Source: CAVVDY01 sp963819645
GTDB taxonomy: Bacteria; Acidobacteriota; Terriglobia; Terriglobales; Acidobacteriaceae
Length of the DNA: 64,000 nucleotides
Assembly (NCBI GenBank): GCA_963819645.1
Contig: CAWFWZ010000003.1
Coordinates: 124,001-188,000, forward strand
Reading direction: 5' to 3'
This document shows, one piece after another, positions 40,237-50,846 of the stretch; within the stretch, counting starts at the first letter, position 1; each line of letters opens with the position of its first letter. A program made the translations under genes and the position numbers. A model generated the notes under the pieces. The model was not told the origin of the DNA. It ran no database searches and saw only the letters and a program-made list of their open reading frames with translations.

Positions 40237-42736
40237 TTACCGCATGGCGTCTTCGACTTCGCTCAGCCAGTCGGGACGCTTCAGTACTTCGCGAGGTTTG
40301 GGGCCGTCGGCAGCGCCGACAATGCCGTCGTGCTCCATTAGATCGATAAGGTGCGCGGCGCGACCGTAGCCTATGCGCAGACGTCGCTGCAACAGCGAGG
40401 TCGAGGCTTTGCCGTACTCCAGCACAATGCGCACGGCGTCCTGAAAGAGCTCGTCGTTGTCGTCGCTGCCATCGCCACCGCTACCGCCCGACTCGGACGA
40501 CGAACCGCCGTCTTCGTCGCGCGGGGGAGCCAGGAAATTCTCCTGATATTGCGCCGGGGCCTGCGCCTTCCAGAATTCGACCGCGGCCGCGATCTCCTTC
40601 TCGGTGACGAAGGGAGCATGAACGCGGTGGACGCGGGCCGATCCGTTGGGCAGATAGAGCATGTCGCCGCGACCCAGTAACGCCTCGGCTCCGTTGGCAT
40701 CGAGAATGGTCCGCGAGTCGATCTTGGTTGCGACGCGGAACGAGATGCGCGCCGGGAAGTTCGCCTTGATCAGTCCGGTGATGACGTCGACCGAGGGCCG
40801 CTGTGTGGCGAGAACCAGATGTATGCCGACAGCGCGCGCCATCTGCGCCAGACGCGTGATGGAGGCCTCTACGTTCTGTCCGTCGAGCATCATCAGGTCA
40901 GCCAACTCGTCGATGATGATTACGATGTAAGGTAGTGGCCGCGCTTCGCTGCCTTCGTCGAACAGGCTCGGCGTGTTCTCTTCGAACAGCCGGTTGTACT
41001 GATCGATGTTGCGCACGCCCTTCTCCGCCAGCACTTTCAGGCGGCGCTCCATCTCGCGTACCGCGTTACGCAGCGCATTCGACGCCAGCTTGGGCTCGGT
41101 GATGATCGGCGTATGCAGATGCGGCACGCCTTCGTAGTTGCCCAGCTCCAGTCGCTTGGGATCGACCAAGATCAGCTTCACCTCGTCGGGCGTCGCCTTG
41201 TACAGCACCGACATGATGAAGGCGTTGATGGCCACGCTCTTGCCTGATCCGGTAGAGCCGGCGATGAGCAGGTGAGGCATGGTGTTCAGGTCGGCGGTAA
41301 CGATGCGACCATTGATGTCCTTGCCGAGCGCCAGCGTCAGCTTGGACTTGGAGCCGAGAAACTCGCGCGCCTCCACCACTTCGCGCAGCCAGATGGTTTC
41401 GCGCTCATGGTTCGGCACCTGGATTCCGACCGTCGACTTGCCTGCCATACGCTCGATGAGGATGCTTTCGGCGCGCAACGCCAAGCAGAGGTCGTCGCTC
41501 AGGCCGGTAACGCGGCTGTACTTGATGCCAGCCTCGGGCTTGAACTCGAAGGTCGTCACAACGGGACCAGGATTGATCTGCGAGACCGTGCCGCGCACGT
41601 CGAACTCGCCGCATTTTTCCTGAAGCACGATCGCCAGGTTCTTCAGCTCCTCCTCATTCACCGCGCTGCGCTCGTCGGCCCGGTGTAGCAACGTCGTGGA
41701 CGGCAACTTGTACCCGCCGGCAATGCGGGGCATGGTTGTTTTGCCGTGCGGGACGCTGTCGGCCCGCGATCCAACCGCGATCGGTTCATTCGACGGCGAG
41801 GCCTCCGTCTCGGGAGCAGCAACTCGCTTTGGATCAGGTACTGGCCGCGGCGGCGGAGCATCCGCTTCAAATTCGCGGTCGATACCGCTGCGCACATTCT
41901 CGGTTCGCGCGGGCGCTACTGGAAGTGGGGCCGGAATCACCTCTTCTGCGACTGGCGTCGCGATCGGCTGTTCGGGGGCGCGACGCGGAACAAGCTGTGC
42001 CGTTACGACAGGCTTTGCATTCGCCGCTGCCGCGCGCTTCTTTTCCAGGTCGCGGGCTGCACGACGGCGCACGCGTTCGGCTCGCCAGTCGGCAAAGCGG
42101 TCAACCGCAGCGTAGGCAAACGACAGGCGGCTCTTTGACCAGATCTGGATTGCGCCGAACGAAAACGCGGTCGAGAGATACAGCGCTACCGCGATGGCAG
42201 CCAGGCACACCAGATATGCGCCGACGACGTTCAGGTAGTGAATCAGCGCCATCGGCAACGATGCGTCCCAGCAGGCCTTCCGCCGGCACGGCGCCGCGCA
42301 ACTTGAATTGCCAGGGGAGCAGTCCGATGAACCCTGAGGCGAACACCACCAGGAATGCCGCACCTGCGGTTTTCGCAATCGGTGAGCTGATGGGTCGCGA
42401 TCGCAACCAGCGCAGCGCGTAGAGAACCAGAAAGACGGGAATCAGAAAAATGGACACGCCAAAGATCTGAAGTGCGAGGTCGCTGACGATTGCGCCTACC
42501 GGCCCGATCCAGTTATGTGCCGGATGCGAAGCCGGCGGAGCCGCCGCCGTGTTCCACGATGGGTCGAGCGGCGAATAAGAAATCAGCGAGAGGACAAGGA
42601 GGGTCGCGGAGACCAGCGCCAGAAATCCGATCAGCTCATTGAGCCGCCGGTTCGGCGTGGGCGTAAAGGCGGTGGAGACAAATGTCATGCTGGCCGATGG
42701 CCGTCTTCCCCAGCCACGCCGCTTCCGGTTGGTCAT
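40237..42736 (-). CDS. ftsK: DNA translocase FtsK/SpoIIIE, one frameshift
   Basis: About 832 residues. The N-terminal domain has four to five membrane segments (LIGFLALVSATLLVLSLIS, FGVSIFLIPVFLVLYALRW, VGAYLVCLAAIAVALYL) that anchor it at the division site; a Pro/Ala linker follows. The motor has Walker A GSTGSGKS, Walker B IIIDELADLM and the FtsK motif ATQRPSVDVITG; the C-terminal gamma winged helix (STSLLQRRLRIGYGRAAHLI) reads KOPS/SRS sites. One +1 shift near 42258 (GATGGCG for GATGCG) splits the membrane domain. ATG 42736 was chosen as start; 42688 is an alternative. Confidence 0.93.
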
Positions 42737-43340
42737 GTCGCCTTTAAGCGGAGCCCAGGCGAACATTACCCGCGTACGGATGACCGGAACGCGTGAACCT
42801 GAGAGCTGCCTTTGCGGGCCGCACGCCGACATACGTGGCGAGCGGCTTACTGCCAGAGCACCTTGATTATGCCAAACCCCCAAGCGCCCTGTGGGAGATA
42901 AATGAGTGCCGGGGTTATCGAAGTAAATGCCCCTGAAAGCTAAGACGACAGTCGTTTCGTAACAGCCTCGTACGCCCTAAGAACGCATGTGCTCCAAACG
43001 CGCCCTGGTTCCGGAGGGATGGCAGAAGTTTGGTTGTGAGTGCTATGGCGATGTTACGCTAGCAGGAAGTCTTGCTAGTCGGAAGCCGTTGTAAACTCAG
43101 TTCTGCGCAACTCTTCGTTTGCAAGCGGTGGGGGAGAATATGAAGTGCACAGGGCCGTGCTGTCTGGGGCTGCTCCTGATCTACGATCAAATGATTTTCA
43201 TCGCAGAGTGGGCACGATGTCCTGCACTGTCATCCGGCTAAACCGGCGCAACTCCCGAGCGCAAGATCAACCTGAGGAAAGCCTGCGGCTCACTCTCCAT
43301 CCATATGTAGCTTCATATAGCTTCGGGAAAGGAACCAACT
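42737..43340. other. Divergent intergenic region with a possible small ORF
   Basis: 604 bp between ftsK (minus) and the kelch-like gene (plus). Apart from the 33-codon frame at 43140-43241, nothing can be assigned. A stem-like block (CCGGCTAAACCGG near 43234-43246) lies at the end of that frame. No known riboswitch pattern was recognised. Confidence 0.5.
43140..43241 (+). CDS. Possible leader peptide, 33 residues
   Basis: ATG follows GGTGGGGGAGAAT, a strong ribosome site, and opens 33 codons ending TAA about 100 bp before the start of the kelch-like gene. The product is rich in Cys, Leu and Ile (GPCCLGLLLIYDQ). Its stop lies inside a small hairpin (CCGG-CTAAA-CCGG). It could be a leader peptide or chance; no relative is known to me. 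Confidence 0.3.
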   Translation: MKCTGPCCLGLLLIYDQMIFIAEWARCPALSSG

Positions 43341-45025
43341 GTGAAGGTTTCTCAAATCTTGGCGGCAACTTGCATCCTTGCGCTGGCGTGTAGCGGAATC
43401 GCTAGCGCGCAATCCTGGACACCTTTAACCAATCAGCCTGTCACGGTCGGAGGTTTCGACGGGGTGGGCGCTATGCTCCAGCTTCGGGACGGCCGCATTC
43501 TCGTGCACCACGAGAATGGCACTGGAAATCTCAACTGGGGCTATACCGATTGGTACTACCTGACTCCCGATGCCTTCGGCAGCTATGTCAACGGAACCTG
43601 GAGTCCGGCTGGCAATCTGGACGTCTCCTATCAGCCGTTGTACTTCAGCTCGCAGACGCTATTGAAAGCAGTGAACCACGGAAAGAGCACGGACTGCCCG
43701 TCGGGCCAGCAATGTGGCCAGATCATCCTCGAAGGCGGAGAGTACAACGCCAACGCCGGGGTCTGGACCAACCAGGGTGTAATCGGAACCTATGCTGCCT
43801 TCAACGGCGGGATTAAATTTACCTCCAACGCTCCGCCTGCCGGATGGCCGAATATAGGCGACGCCGCGGGTGTGATCCTGTTCAACGGAGCTTATCTGCA
43901 GTCGAGTTGCTGCAACGGGCACGGGCATGCAGAATGCCATTTTCAATGGTCCAAACTCCTGGATACCCAGTGGCGACGTCTTGGCGTCCTCCACCGACGA
44001 ATCCGGTTACACGCTCTTGACCAACGGCCAAGTGTTGCTGGTCGACGCCAAGAGCGTTAGCGCATGTCCCAACCCGACGCGGAGCTCCGAGCTGTACACC
44101 GTCACCGATCCGGTGACCGGTGTCGGAACGTGGTCCTGCGGACCGTCCCTCCCGCGAGCTGCTTTACGGCGGGGACGAGGAACTGGGCGCCAGCGTGATG
44201 ATGTACAACAACAAGCTGTTCCAGGTTGGCGGCACCAAGAATGCCACGGCGATTTACGACGTGGCGCTCAACAGCTGGTCCGTTGGCCCGGTTCCCGATG
44301 CCAACCTCAGCCAGTCGGACGGCCCTGCCGCGCTTGAGCCGAACGGCAAGGTGTTGGGCATGTATAGTCCGGGACTGTTCCAGAACGGCTGCTATTTCCT
44401 GGAGTACGATCCCGATACCAACACGCTCACCAACACTACGACGAGCCTGATTCCGCAGCCCGCGGATTGCATGCCGCCGTCACACGATACCTCCTACGAC
44501 GGAATGCTGATGATCCTGCCCAGCGGCCAAATCATGTTCACGGCATTCAGTCTATACGTGGAGGTTTACAACCCTGCGCCGGGGATTGCCACGTGGACGT
44601 GCAACAGCTGCGTGCCTGTACAAAGCTACCCCCTGGCTGCTTCCATTGCGTTGACGAGCCCCAAGCTGGCCAGCGGTTCTATCAATAACGTCGTGTATGG
44701 CTCCCGGCTGAACGGCATGTCGCAGAACAACTTCTACGGAGATGACAAACAGTCCGACACCGACTTCCCGTTAGCTCGCCTCACTTGTGTGAATATGACA
44801 GGCAACACCTGTACCCCCGGCTATGTGTATTACGCGTTTACGCACGATGATGGGCCTGCTGGACCTAATGTGCACTCCATCGCGCCGACTAATTTCGGGT
44901 ACACCCATTTCGATCTGCCGTCCATGCCTGGTGGAATGTACGATCTCCAGACAGTCACTAACGGCATCCCTTCCAACTCGGTTCGCGTGAGCGTAATCTG
45001 CTCCAACCTTCGTTGTTTACAGTAG
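43341..45025 (+). CDS. Secreted kelch / galactose-oxidase-like propeller protein, two frameshifts
   Basis: About 560 residues. The start is GTG 43341 with AAAGGA upstream; a signal peptide (ILAATCILALACSGIASAQ) follows. The body has kelch-like blades (GAMLQLRDGRILVHH, YTLLTNGQVLLVDAKS, GASVMMYNNKLFQVGGTKNA, MLMILPSGQIMFTAF) and a C-terminal domain of the type seen in galactose-oxidase relatives (HSIAPTNFGYTHFDLPSMPG). Copper ligands of true galactose oxidase are not evident. The frame shifts +1 near 43915 and again near 44155. Extracellular; ligand unknown. Confidence 0.78.
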
Positions 45026-45272
45026 TCTCAAGAACGAAAGCGCTCGCAACCGGGCGCTTTCGCCATCCCGCCAATTCCCTTTCCAGTTGGCGGCGTCCAG
45101 AACGCGCTAGTTCGTAGCATTTCTCGCGGCGGTTGTTGTCGCTAGCTCGCCGGGTCGGTGAGCCCGGATGCTTCCGCTAGGCTCCTTCCTTTGAAGCGAC
45201 CGTTGTAATCAGGCGATAGCACAACCAATCCTGCTCGCGCCGTCCCTATGCGGACGCAAGATCCTTGCTAGG

Positions 45273-46358
45273 ATGTGGGCGATGCTTTCCACCACTCACC
45301 GCTCTGTCATCGCCTTCGTTGCGCTGGCTGTGTTTCTCGCTGCGCCTCTTGTCGCGAGAGCCCAATGGGAGATGCAGGAATCGCACTCCACCGCCAGCCT
45401 ACGCGGCATCCATGCGGTCAGTGATTCGGTAGCGTGGGCGACAGGGACGGACGGCACCATTCTGCGAACTCAAGATGGCGGCGCACACTGGCAGCGCTGT
45501 GCTACTCCGGCGGGTGCCGAGAAACTGGACTTCCGGGGCGTGTGGGCGTGGAGTGCCGAGGTTGCGACAATAATGTCTTCCGGGCCGGGAGATCAATCGC
45601 GCCTGTACCTCACAAATGATGGTTGCTTGCACTGGAAAGAGGAAGCCAGGAACACAGATAAAGATGGCTTCTGGGACGCCATCGCGTTCAAGACGGCTTC
45701 CGGTTCGCAGGCACGGACAGGGATTCTCATCGGCGATCCGGTGAATGGGCGATTTGCGACCTTCAGCTTGGTTCCGGAACGTGGCTGGCGACTGGATGAA
45801 AAATCCTGTGCCGCCCGCGATGGTGAAGCCGGATTTGCGGCGAGCAACTCTTCTGTCGTGGTGTTCGGGGCGCAGCGCTACATCATTGCGACCGGAGGCA
45901 AAGGCGGTCCGCGGGCTCTGCTGTCGCCATTGCTGGCCTACAGCGACAGCAACAGAGATTGCCTTGCAGTGCCGGTGCCGCTTGCCGGGGGCACAGATTC
46001 TTCCGGCGCATTCTCGGTCGCTTTTCGCGATCTGAATCACGGAGTCGTGGTCGGCGGTGACTACAAGAAGCCTGCCGACGCTACTCGCACCGCAGCCTGG
46101 ACTGCCGACGCAGGCCGCCACTGGACGGCTGCAAGCAAGCCGCCTCACGGGTACCGCTCTGCCGTTGCGTGGTACCCGGAAGCGGATGCGTGGATCGCCG
46201 TCGGAACGAATGGTTCCGATATTTCGCGGGATGACGGTAAGACTTGGGAGCGTCTCGATGATGGCAAGTGGAACGCCGTCTCTCCGCCGTTTGCAGTAGG
46301 TCCAGGGGGACGTATCGGAAGGCTTCGCCCGGGCTCTTTCAAAGCCAAGCGGCAGTAA
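45273..46358 (+). CDS. Exported YCF48/BNR-type beta-propeller protein
   Basis: A 361-residue exported protein. The signal peptide (VIAFVALAVFLAAPLVARAQ) leads into BNR/photosystem-II-assembly-factor-like repeats: LRGIHAVSDSVAWATGTDGT, ILRTQDGGAHWQRC, YLTNDGCLHWKEE, WTADAGRHWTAA and ISRDDGKTWERL, each with the D-G-G-x-x-W signature. Bacterial members of this family are common and mostly of unknown role. The start may be GTG/ATG 45273 or ATG 45282. No neighbour suggests a pathway. Intact frame. Confidence 0.82.
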   Translation: MWAMLSTTHRSVIAFVALAVFLAAPLVARAQWEMQESHSTASLRGIHAVSDSVAWATGTDGTILRTQDGGAHWQRCATPAGAEKLDFRGVWAWSAEVATIMSSGPGDQSRLYLTNDGCLHWKEEARNTDKDGFWDAIAFKTASGSQARTGILIGDPVNGRFATFSLVPERGWRLDEKSCAARDGEAGFAASNSSVVVFGAQRYIIATGGKGGPRALLSPLLAYSDSNRDCLAVPVPLAGGTDSSGAFSVAFRDLNHGVVVGGDYKKPADATRTAAWTADAGRHWTAASKPPHGYRSAVAWYPEADAWIAVGTNGSDISRDDGKTWERLDDGKWNAVSPPFAVGPGGRIGRLRPGSFKAKRQ

Positions 46359-46361
46359 GAG

Positions 46362-46466
46362 CTGTCAGCTATCAGCTTTCAGCCGTCAGCTAAAACCACA
46401 AGTCGCCGACAAGTGCGCTTTCTTAGTCTCCGAACTGATACCGGACACCTGATACCTGACGCCTGA
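46362..46466. repeat. Degenerate word repeats (GTCAGCTATCAGC and ACCTGATACCTGA types)
   Basis: After the propeller gene the sequence reads GTCAGCTATCAGCTTTCAGC, then GTCAGCTAAAA; about 60 nt later comes GATACCGGACACCTGATACC then TGACGCCTGA. The same words recur around 50847-50952. Confidence 0.6.
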
Positions 46467-46467
46467 T

Positions 46468-46836
46468 TCAGGCGGCGGGCTCCTGATAAATCCCGATCAC
46501 GTTTCCGCCGGGATCGCGAAATCTCGCCGTGATCTCAGGCGCGTCGCCGCCGATTGCTTGCACTATCTCGCCGCCGTTTGCCGCGATGGCTTTGACCGTC
46601 TCCTCGGCGTTGTCGACCATGATGTAGAGCATCAGGCCGGGCGTCGTGCTCGGTGGGCGATTGAGCACCCACGTCCCGCTGACCTCCCCGACACCGTCAT
46701 CGAACGCCGTAGCGCCGTCGCCGCGTTTCCGCAGATTCCAACCGAAGACCCGTTGGTAAAACTCGGCTGATCTCTCGACATCTACGGCCGGAATCTCTAC
46801 GTAGCAAATCTTGCCGTTACCCACCGTAGGAGGCAT
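46468..46836 (-). CDS. VOC (glyoxalase/bleomycin-resistance fold) protein
   Basis: A 122-residue single VOC domain: ICYVEIPAVDVERSAEFYQR, VFGWNLRKRGDGATAFDDG, LMLYIMVDNAEETVKAIAAN and RDPGGNVIGIYQEP. Members bind a metal in a beta-alpha-beta barrel and act as lyases, dioxygenases or binding proteins; the function of this type is not defined. It is complete and monocistronic. The likely ribosome site lies shortly before the ATG at 46836. Confidence 0.88.
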   Translation of the reverse strand: MPPTVGNGKICYVEIPAVDVERSAEFYQRVFGWNLRKRGDGATAFDDGVGEVSGTWVLNRPPSTTPGLMLYIMVDNAEETVKAIAANGGEIVQAIGGDAPEITARFRDPGGNVIGIYQEPAA

Positions 46837-47278
46837 GAATATTCCCTGATTGCAGCGGTGTTACATCGGGAACAAGTGTACCCCAGCGTGAGACAAGAGG
46901 TTTCGCCAATGGGTTCTCCATACCGAAGCCTCCCAGAAGTTGTAGGCCGCGAGCCGAGTCCAATACAGAAATCAAGATACGAGGAATATGGGCGAACGCG
47001 CGCCCATTGCAAATAAAGCAGTTAGGTTATCCGAAAGGTGGTAGCTCACGTGCAGTGCTACGTCTTAGTTTGGGTTGCGGCCAACTTCGGGGTTGCCGGC
47101 GCTCAAAGGCGTAAAGCCAACGCAGGACTTGGGGGTTCTGCGACATTAACGTGAGGCTCGACTGCAGGTTGCCACCTCGGCTTCGGGCCTCGCGAATGGC
47201 TGCTTGGTGCTCTATTTCCTCTTCGCGTTTCCCTCTCAACTAGTTCCAGAAATCCAATTGCCGCGTGTCGTTCCATCG
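46837..47278. other. Intergenic stretch, no confident gene
   Basis: 442 bp. A 70-codon frame at 47027-47239 (minus) exists, but its composition is not convincing and it has no clear ribosome site. Nothing else is recognised. Confidence 0.5.
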
Positions 47279-48346
47279 TTACTTTGACGGCATCGTGTAG
47301 TAACCGGCTCGCGAACGCACCTGTAGCTCCGAAGGGTTGGGATAATCCGGCGTATTGGGCACGACTTTGATTTCGATCTTGCGGAACTCCGAGCTGGAGA
47401 GCCGAGGTGTCGGGTAGTACCCAATCAAATACTGTGTGCGCAGCTCCTCGCTGATCCGGTGAAAAGCTCCATCCAGTTGTTCCAGTCCGCTAGCGTAGTA
47501 GTACTTCCCGCCCGTATCGTGCGAAAGCTGAATCAGCGCGTGCTCGCCGCCAATGTCTCGGCCGGCGCTGTTTTCGATGGGAACAATGATGATGCTGTAG
47601 ACGATTGCTTCCGCTTCCTGCGCCTCGCGCACGGCTTCCTGATAGCTGAGCTTGCTCATGGTGTCGCCGCCGTCGGTAATCACCACCATCACCTTGCGGC
47701 CACGCCGCTGCATAAGCGCGTCCGCGCCGAGGTACATCATGTCGTACAGCGCTGTTGCCGCGCCGGTGCGTACGCGGCTAATGCCCTTGTCGATGACGCG
47801 CAGGTCCGATGTGAAGGGAGTGAGCTGGTCGACAATCTCGCTGAACTCAAACAGCGATACGCCGTCGATGGGCCGCAGAATCGCCTTGGCAAACCGCCGC
47901 GCCGATTCCAGTTCCAGCTTCTGATCGGACTTCGTGCTCAGGCTGGTATCAATGGCCAGCACGATTGATAACGGCAGCTCCGACTCGCGCGAGAACACGG
48001 CGATCTTCTGCGGCACACCATCTTCGAAGATCTGAAAATCGTCCTGCTTCAGCGAAGCCACCGGAGCGCCCGAGTTATCGGTCACCGTCGCGAACACGTT
48101 GACCAGTTTCACATTCACCCGGAAGGTCGTGGATGCATCATCCGAAGATGGCGCGTTCGAATTGGCGCCGCCCGATGGTGTGGCCTGCGAACTCTGGGAT
48201 GCGGGCGAATTTGTGCCCGTCGGCGGCGGCCGATGAACAACGCCGATTTGCGCCGCGGACCACGACGATCCCAGCATGAGCATAGTGGCTGTGCTCGTGA
48301 TAAGCGCCGCTTTGAAAGCCGCGATAGTTTTAAAGGGTGAGCGCAT
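47279..48346 (-). CDS. VWFA-related acidobacterial-domain secreted protein
   Basis: A 355-residue exported protein with a signal peptide (LITSTATMLMLGSSWSAAQ), a low-complexity Ser/Asn/Pro stretch, then VNVKLVNVFATVTDNSGAPV and DDFQIFEDGVPQKIAVF, the opening of the acidobacterial VWFA-related family. The MIDAS-like site is AIDTSLST (D-x-S-x-S), with VVITDGGDTMS as the later metal ligand. The C-terminus ends with SSSEFRKIEIKVVPN and LQVRSRAGYYTMPS. The family is greatly expanded in Acidobacteriota; function is unknown, presumably adhesion or envelope interaction. Intact. Confidence 0.92.
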   Translation of the reverse strand: MRSPFKTIAAFKAALITSTATMLMLGSSWSAAQIGVVHRPPPTGTNSPASQSSQATPSGGANSNAPSSDDASTTFRVNVKLVNVFATVTDNSGAPVASLKQDDFQIFEDGVPQKIAVFSRESELPLSIVLAIDTSLSTKSDQKLELESARRFAKAILRPIDGVSLFEFSEIVDQLTPFTSDLRVIDKGISRVRTGAATALYDMMYLGADALMQRRGRKVMVVITDGGDTMSKLSYQEAVREAQEAEAIVYSIIIVPIENSAGRDIGGEHALIQLSHDTGGKYYYASGLEQLDGAFHRISEELRTQYLIGYYPTPRLSSSEFRKIEIKVVPNTPDYPNPSELQVRSRAGYYTMPSK

Positions 48347-48371
48347 TCCTGCGGAGTAAACCCAATTCCTG

Positions 48372-49098
48372 CTACTTTGACGTGCTATTCGTGGAAATCG
48401 AGATTTCGGGCGGGAACGGCTCGCCGTCGGCCCAAACCGCTCCGTCTTCGAAATACTCTTTCTTCCAGATTGGAACTGTCTTCTTCAGGGTATCAATAAT
48501 CCAGCGCGCCGCGTCGAATGCCGCCGCGCGATGCGCCGACGTAACCACGATCAGCACGCTAGTCTCGCCAATCTGCAGCGTGCCTAATCGATGAACAATG
48601 CGGACGTCGCGGACAGGATAGTTCGCCAGCGCCGCCTGCGCCAGCTTCTCCAGTTCGGCGGCGGCCATCGGCTCGTAGGCGCTGTATTCGAGATGCGTGG
48701 TGCGCCGTCCGCGCGAATGGTTACGCACAATGCCATCGAAGATGACCATCGCGCCATCTTCGGCCGCCTTCAGACCGTTGACGATTTTTTCGTAGTCGAT
48801 GGACTCGTGAACCAAGCGAGTGTGAATCGCGGCACTCTTGCTGGCGTCGCCGGATCCTCCACTGACCGGAGGCAGCAAGCGCTACTTCGTCGCCGTCGTG
48901 CAGCGGCGCGTCGAGACTCGCGTATTCGTAGTTGATCGACAAAGCGATGGAGTTGGCGAATTTGTTCAGGCCGGGAATGCGCTGTTGCAAATCAGAATAG
49001 AGCTCCGCCAGGCGCGCTCCGTCGGCCAGCTCGACCGTCTCGTGTTCATGGCCGGCCATCTCGCGCAAGATGCCGAAGTAGATAACCCTGACCCGCAT
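48372..49098 (-). CDS. Fused molybdopterin synthase MoaD-MoaE (MoaX-like), one frameshift
   Basis: The first 81 residues are a ubiquitin-like MoaD domain ending EVALLPPVSGG; the chain continues without a stop (SGDASKSAAIH) into a complete MoaE domain (VIFDGIVRNHSRGRRTTHLEY, VVTSAHRAAAFDAARWIIDTLKKTVPIWKKEYF). Molybdopterin synthase sulfurates precursor Z in molybdenum cofactor synthesis, and MoaD must end in a free Gly-Gly to carry the sulfur. A fusion therefore needs cutting after the Gly-Gly, as known for mycobacterial MoaX. One extra base near 48882 (GCGCTTGCTG) shifts the frame, but no stop lies between the domains in the corrected frame. Confidence 0.82.
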
Positions 49099-49272
49099 GA
49101 ATTAAGGATAACGTAGCGGCCACCGATCGATGGTCGGGCAACCTCTGCGTCGATCAGCCACCGCCAAGTTTCCCATTTTGGAACCGGAGAATACGTTTGG
49201 GGCCGTATTTTCAGTGGCGGTGCAAGTCTTCGGCCTAGCATCGCAGCTGAGACACAATCAAGGAGTATCGCA

Positions 49273-49998
49273 ATGCATCTCCCCCGACTCGCCCCCGTCT
49301 TCCAACTTTTTCTAATTCTTTCCGTCCTTGTAGCGAGTGCTTACGCGACCGATACGTGGGACGCAACCAAGGACTTTGGCGACTTCAATCCCAACGGTGC
49401 CTGGAGTTACGGTTACGGAATTACCGGAGCATCGTTTACGCCCTATTCCATATGGGATCCGGCCTGCGTTGGGAACGCAGGCGTGGGCTGCTGGCATGCA
49501 AATAACGTTGGCCAGGAGATTCCCTTGGTGGGCTTTAATACGACCGGACATTACATTGAGTCGACAACTGCCCTGATTCCACCTGACACGCTCTTTGTTC
49601 ATCCCTACGCCGGCGAGGACACAATTGTAAGTTGGACTGCCCCGACGAACGGAACCTACAACATCGCCGGGTTCTTCGACATCCTGGACATGTACCCGAC
49701 CGGCATCATAGGACTTGTCTATGAGAACAGCGCACAGCTGTATAGCGGAGAGCTTCTCGGACCTCCGGCTCAGTTTCCCGACAAAGTCGGTGGCCGGGAG
49801 GATTTCAATTTCTCAGCTCTCAACCTCAAGGCCGGCGATGTGATTTCTTTCGCTGTCAACGATGACGGCGACTACAACTACGACTCGACCGGATTCAATG
49901 CAACTATCACAGCGGTACCCGAGCCTGGAAGCTTGCTGTTTCTTGCGTCAGGCCTGATGGCTGTATCTGGTTTTGCGCGCCGGCGACTCAGGAGGTAA
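49273..49998 (+). CDS. PEP-CTERM sorted exported protein
   Basis: A 241-residue protein. The signal segment (LFLILSVLVASAYA) precedes a beta-sandwich body rich in aromatic residues and glycine; the C-terminus is VPEPGSLLFLASG, then FARRRLRR: PEP motif, hydrophobic helix, basic end. The ATG at 49273 follows AAGGAGTATCGCA. Exosortase would remove the tail at the outer face; none is present in the window. Body unlike the 16.7-kb PEP-CTERM protein. Function unknown. Confidence 0.85.
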   Translation: MHLPRLAPVFQLFLILSVLVASAYATDTWDATKDFGDFNPNGAWSYGYGITGASFTPYSIWDPACVGNAGVGCWHANNVGQEIPLVGFNTTGHYIESTTALIPPDTLFVHPYAGEDTIVSWTAPTNGTYNIAGFFDILDMYPTGIIGLVYENSAQLYSGELLGPPAQFPDKVGGREDFNFSALNLKAGDVISFAVNDDGDYNYDSTGFNATITAVPEPGSLLFLASGLMAVSGFARRRLRR

Positions 49999-50087
49999 TT
50001 CCTGACTTCAATCAAATTCTCTGCGGCGCGCCAGTTCCCGGCGATTGCGTAAGTGTGATCGCCGGGACTCTCAGCAAAGTACAGTGC

Positions 50088-50841
50088 TTAGTGTCGGGCT
50101 ACGCTTTCTAACAACTCCACCGCGTCCAGGGCGCTCTTGGGATCTTCCTCATGCTTGAAGAAAACGTAGGTGTCACGGCCTTGGCCGAGGGCTCGCTCGA
50201 CTCTCGCCGCAATCGCTTTCAGATCGTCGGCGGAATAACTCACCTCGCGCAAGCGGAAGTAAGTGTAGCTCGCGGTATGAACTTCGGGCGTGGTCAACTT
50301 CTCCGTCTCGGAGATACACAGCGCCGCATTGCAATCGCGCAGCGCCTGGTAGACCTCTTCGCTGAACCACGACTCGTGACGAAACTCGAACGCCGACCGG
50401 AAGTTCTTCGGAAATAGCGCAAGAAAGTTGCGCAACAGTCCAACATCGCACTTTAAGTTCGGTGGAAGCTGAAACAGTACTGGGCCGAGCTGCGTTCCAA
50501 ACGGCTGGAGCGTCGCGAGAAAACGTTGCAACGGCTCTTCCGACGTTGTTCAGGCGGCGGATGTGCGTGATGAACTGGTTCGCCTTCAGCGCAAAGCGAA
50601 AGTTTGGCCCGACGGCAGCCATCCAGCCGAGCGCCGTCTTTTCCTGAAGGCGCATGCGGAAGGTAAAGTTCACCTCCACCGCATTCAACCGGGTCGCGTA
50701 ATAGTTTAGAAAGTTCTTCGAGGCGACGTTCTTGGGATAGAAGTCCGGCTTCCAGATGGTGTACGACCATCCCGACGTGCCGACGTAAGCGGTGGCGGAT
50801 TGCGGGGCTGCATCGATGGAGTGCGCGGTGTCAGCAGTCAT
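50088..50841 (-). CDS. DUF72 (YecE-like) TIM-barrel protein, one frameshift
   Basis: About 250 residues of the DUF72 family: AYVGTSGWSYTIWKPDFYP, FLNYYATRLNAVEVNFTF, FRFALKANQFITH, GPVLFQLPPNLKCDV, FRSAFEFRHESWF, SYTYFRLRE and DTYVFFKHEEDPKSALDA. The fold resembles sugar isomerases but the reaction is unknown. A +1 shift near 50547 (GTCGGAAGAG for GTCGAAGAG) breaks it; both halves are intact. It is downstream of the MFS gene on the same strand but is separated by about 115 bp of simple repeats. Confidence 0.85.
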
Positions 50842-50846
50842 GACTA

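Noticed and set aside
43020..43340. Riboswitch upstream of the kelch-like gene
   Set aside because: The region has small hairpins but matches no c-di-GMP, cobalamin, SAM or other pattern I know.
47027..47239. 70-codon frame on the minus strand downstream of the VWFA gene
   Set aside because: No ribosome site, no recognisable family and unusual Arg/Gln composition; not called.
16702..49998. Exosortase system
   Set aside because: Two PEP-CTERM substrates are present but no exosortase or related gene lies in the window, so no system can be claimed here.
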